A stretch of 14,564 nt of DNA from the NCBI GenBank assembly GCA_045128175.1, contig JBGVRF010000152.1, positions 1 through 14,564 of the forward strand. Reading direction: 5' to 3'. A program made the position numbers and the translations under genes. The stretch's first letter is position 1. Every line of letters starts with the position of its first letter. Under the pieces are notes generated by a model. The model did not search any database. It had not been told where the DNA came from and was given only the letters and a program-made list of their open reading frames with translations. Positions 13,046-14,564 of this stretch are shown here, one piece after another. Origin of the DNA: Scatosoma sp045128175. GTDB taxonomy: Bacteria > Bacillota > Clostridia > Christensenellales > Borkfalkiaceae.

Positions 13046-13828
13046 ATGATTCAAAAGAGAGCGATAGCCTTCGATATAGGCGACAAGAGGATAGGGGTCG
13101 CGATCAGCGACCCGTTTAACGAATACGCAATGCCCTGCGAAACGTATTTCCGCACGCGGAATTTTGCGGAGGACGTAAGAGCGATCGCGAAGATCGCCGA
13201 GGAACGGGGCGTGGGCGTGATCGTTTGCGGTATGCCCGTCAATTTCGACGGAACGGAAAGCGTTCAGACGGTGAAAACGCAGCAGTTTATCGACGCGTTG
13301 CGACAGCAGACGGGGCTTCCGATCAAGCTGGAGGACGAACGGTTTACGACTATGCAGGCGCGGGAAACGCAGATCATGGGCGGGATCAAGCGCGGGGATC
13401 GCAAAAAGACCATCGATTCGATCGCGGCGTCGTATATTCTCGAAAGCTATCTGACCCGTATCAAAAATCAAAATAAAAAGGTGGAGGAACCTATCATGGA
13501 TAACGAAATTCAAGACGAAATTTACGACGAAGAGGACCGCATTTTCGAGCTGGAGGCGGACGACGGCACGATCGAGAAATTGTACCATATCGCCACGATC
13601 GAATATAAGGGGGCTATGTATTGCTGCTTCCAAAAAGCCGAGCCTGAGACGGAAGAAGAAGAGGACGAAGTGGTCATTTTCGGCTTGCAGGGCGAGGGCG
13701 ACGACGCGGTGTTGGTGCCTATCGAGGACGAAAGCCTGCTGGACGAGGTTTTTGCGGAGTTCTGTCATCAGTACGAGGAGTATGAGAACAGCGAGGAAGC
13801 GATGGAGTTGGACGGCGCGGACGAATAA
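13046..13828 (+). CDS. ruvX: RuvX/YqgF resolvase-like nuclease fused to a DUF1292 domain
   Basis: One 260-residue frame holds two proteins that are normally separate. Residues 1-150 are a full RuvX (YqgF) RNase H-like nuclease, thought to process pre-16S rRNA or Holliday junctions: AFDIGDKRIGVAISD with Asp10, CGMPVNFDGTES, LEDERFTT with the acidic pair, and KKTIDSIAASYILESYL with the last Asp. Residues 151-260 are an acidic DUF1292 domain (YrzB-like). In many Firmicutes the two genes are adjacent; here no stop codon separates them. The frame extends upstream to 12959, but family alignment and the promoter set the start at 13046, which has no ribosome binding site. An intact ribosome binding site and ATG at the domain boundary could also yield DUF1292 alone. 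Confidence 0.85.
   Translation: MIQKRAIAFDIGDKRIGVAISDPFNEYAMPCETYFRTRNFAEDVRAIAKIAEERGVGVIVCGMPVNFDGTESVQTVKTQQFIDALRQQTGLPIKLEDERFTTMQARETQIMGGIKRGDRKKTIDSIAASYILESYLTRIKNQNKKVEEPIMDNEIQDEIYDEEDRIFELEADDGTIEKLYHIATIEYKGAMYCCFQKAEPETEEEEDEVVIFGLQGEGDDAVLVPIEDESLLDEVFAEFCHQYEEYENSEEAMELDGADE
13483..13498 (+). promoter_or_regulatory. Internal ribosome binding site and ATG for separate DUF1292
   Basis: GGAGGA (13483-13488) stands seven bases before an in-frame ATG (13496-13498), exactly where the DUF1292 homology begins. It would give a 110-residue product ending at 13828. This is better than any signal at the RuvX start. Confidence 0.6.
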
Positions 13829-13861
13829 GCGAAACACGATTTGAATAAAGCGAAAAAACGG

Positions 13862-13885
13862 GCGGCGGATCGAAGGATCCGCCGC
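13862..13885. terminator. Hairpin terminator after ruvX-DUF1292
   Basis: GCGGCGGATC and GATCCGCCGC form a perfect 10-bp stem with a GAAG loop. The plus-strand T-tract is weak (TTGCTTGTT); the minus strand has CCCGTTTTTT after the stem, so it also stops leftward transcripts. Confidence 0.75.
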
Positions 13886-13913
13886 TTGCTTGTTATCATG
13901 TTGCATTTTAATA

Positions 13914-14057
13914 GAGATACACTCGACTACGCCTTTCGGCTCCGCTCGGTATGACGGTGGGTGGCGCTCGACTACGTTTGATTCATTCTCTTCGCTTCGG
14001 TATGACGGCGAGGTTATACCGACTAAGATTGCGTAGCAATCGCATGGAGTGTATCTC
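13914..14057. mobile_element. 144-bp REP/MITE-like repeat element with 11-bp terminal inverted repeats
   Basis: GAGATACACTC (13914-13924) and GAGTGTATCTC (14047-14057) are perfect inverted ends, flanked on both sides by AATA (13910-13913 and 14058-14061), a possible target duplication. Inside are two copies of CTCGACTACG (13922-13931, 13967-13976), two of CGGTATGACGG (13947-13957, 13998-14008) and a hairpin GATTGC/GCAATC (14027-14041). It encodes no protein. The motifs resemble dispersed REP-type repeats of gut bacteria that are moved in trans by Y1 (RAYT) or other transposases. Confidence 0.65.
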
Positions 14058-14072
14058 AATAATAAAATACGT

Positions 14073-14210
14073 TTAATCCTTTTTGTAAACCCAAGGGGTG
14101 GCAACGCCGTCCACGTATGCGTCTACGTAGCTGTCGCCACATTCGCAAGTGTAGGTGGTGTAGCCCTTTTCTTTACGGGTGACTGTGAAAAAATGCAATA
14201 ATTTTTTCAT
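14073..14210 (-). CDS. 45-residue ORF resembling a Cys-x-Cys surface-protein tail
   Basis: A short minus-strand frame starts at ATG 14210 after GGAG (six bases away) and ends at a TAA at 14073. The product runs from a basic, Phe-rich start into KGYTTYTCECGDSYVDAY and ends in WVYKKD. The Gly-Tyr-Thr-Thr-Tyr-Thr-Cys-x-Cys-Gly-Asp-Ser-Tyr motif is common near the end of large secreted Firmicutes repeat proteins (including LRR and Ig-like ones), so this may be the remnant of such a gene given a new start, or a genuine small peptide. It has no signal peptide. Codon use looks coding, and no clear promoter was found. Confidence 0.45.
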   Translation of the reverse strand: MKKLLHFFTVTRKEKGYTTYTCECGDSYVDAYVDGVATPWVYKKD

Positions 14211-14298
14211 AAAGATCTCCGTAGAGAAAAGAATTGAGTTCATTTATTATTTTACCATTTTTTATGTAAAAAAGAAAATAAGAAAGCCGGCACTTTCG

Positions 14299-14333
14299 AA
14301 AAAAAGAGAAAATCGCAAAAAATTCCAAAAAAA
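14299..14333. promoter_or_regulatory. A-tract array upstream of the rpsB promoter
   Basis: A-runs lie at 14299-14305, 14309-14312, 14317-14322 and 14327-14333, with centres about 9, 9 and 11 bp apart, ending 24 bp before the -35 box. AAATCGC and GCGATTT around them could also form a long-loop hairpin with a T-run on the minus strand. The rest of 14211-14357 shows nothing else. Confidence 0.4.
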
Positions 14334-14357
14334 TCCGCGATTTCGCCGTAAAATAGC

Positions 14358-14386
14358 TTGCTATTGTTTGTCCGATATGATAAAAT
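14358..14386 (+). promoter_or_regulatory. Promoter of rpsB
   Basis: TTGCTA (14358-14363), a 17-bp spacer and TAAAAT (14381-14386) give a start near 14393 and a leader of about 110 nt. Confidence 0.7.
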
Positions 14387-14420
14387 AGTAAGGCTAAAAA
14401 TTCACACTCGTGCATTGTGC

Positions 14421-14461
14421 GTAATCCGTGTCCGTAAATTTTTTTATGCGGACGTCATTAC
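14421..14461 (+). promoter_or_regulatory. Hairpin in the rpsB leader
   Basis: GTAAT (14421-14425) pairs with ATTAC (14457-14461), and GTCCG (14430-14434) with CGGAC (14449-14453), around an asymmetric internal loop and a 14-nt T-rich loop. Leaders of rpsB are known autoregulatory targets of S2 in other bacteria; whether this one binds S2 is inference. Confidence 0.45.
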
Positions 14462-14502
14462 GAGCCAACGCAAGCCGAGGAGGAAAAACGGAGGTTTGAA
14501 TT

Positions 14503-14564
14503 ATGGCAGTTATCACTATGAAGCAGCTCTTGGAAGCAGGCGTTCACTTTGGTCATCAGACGAG
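14503..14564 (+). CDS. rpsB: 30S ribosomal protein S2, 3' truncated by the window edge
   Basis: The visible 20 full codons read MAVITMKQLLEAGVHFGHQT, the well-known S2 N-terminus including the LLEAGVHFGHQT motif. S2 joins the small ribosomal subunit late, near S1. GGAGG (14490-14494) lies eight bases upstream of the ATG. In Firmicutes tsf (EF-Ts) usually follows, which would lie beyond the window. Confidence 0.95.
   Translation, partial: MAVITMKQLLEAGVHFGHQT

Noticed and set aside
12929..14104. 391-codon minus-strand frame
   Set aside because: It runs antisense to ruvX-DUF1292, through a terminator and across the repeat element; the composition is not protein-like.

Overview
The window looks like chromosome from a low- to mid-GC Firmicute of the class Clostridia, probably an uncultured gut lineage. 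Support for this: near-consensus sigma-A promoters (TTGACA-17-TATAAT type), strong AAGGAGG-like ribosome binding sites, tRNAs with encoded CCA, a RuvX/DUF1292 pair, a DUF156 regulator, a MATE/cytidylate-kinase-like protein, an EF-G paralogue, and surface proteins of the BspA-LRR and Ig-like repeat kinds. Assignment below class is a guess.

Left part (1-3.85 kb) has the character of an accessory island. It starts inside a long extracellular protein with about six Ig-like repeats. That gene ends at a tyrosine-recombinase gene whose longest frame overlaps it by 4 bp. A 300-bp AT-rich stretch follows, with palindromes, an 11-bp tandem repeat and two terminators, then an intact tRNA-Leu(TAA). Just beyond lies the 5' half of a second tRNA-Leu, cut exactly at the edge of the anticodon loop. 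I read this as an integrative element, or its remains, at a tRNA-Leu attachment site.

The tRNA block (3.9-4.2 kb, minus strand) is a Val(TAC)-Gly(GCC)-Cys(GCA) operon with its own promoter and a strong terminator. tRNA-Gly is hugged by a perfect 13-bp inverted repeat, which would make a processing stem in the precursor.

The middle (4.4-9.9 kb) holds a MATE transporter fused to a cytidylate-kinase-like domain (+). Minus-strand genes follow: a CsoR/RcnR-family (DUF156) protein that has lost its metal ligands, a PAP2 membrane phosphatase whose promoter puts the transcript start on the ATG, and an EF-G-like GTPase.

The right part (10-14.56 kb) has a duplicated 70-bp repeat, a class V cysteine desulfurase (+), a small membrane-anchored protein (-), an LRR lipoprotein (+), and a single reading frame that fuses RuvX to a DUF1292 domain while keeping the ribosome binding site and ATG of the former second gene. 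Then come a 144-bp repeat element with 11-bp terminal inverted repeats, a 45-codon minus-strand ORF resembling a surface-protein tail, and the start of rpsB with a structured leader.

Most genes are single transcription units with their own promoter and terminator. Two themes recur: A-tract arrays spaced near one helical turn beside the tRNA, EF-G-like and rpsB promoters, and two genes (PAP2, RuvX) whose -10 box ends six bases before the ATG, predicting leaderless mRNAs.
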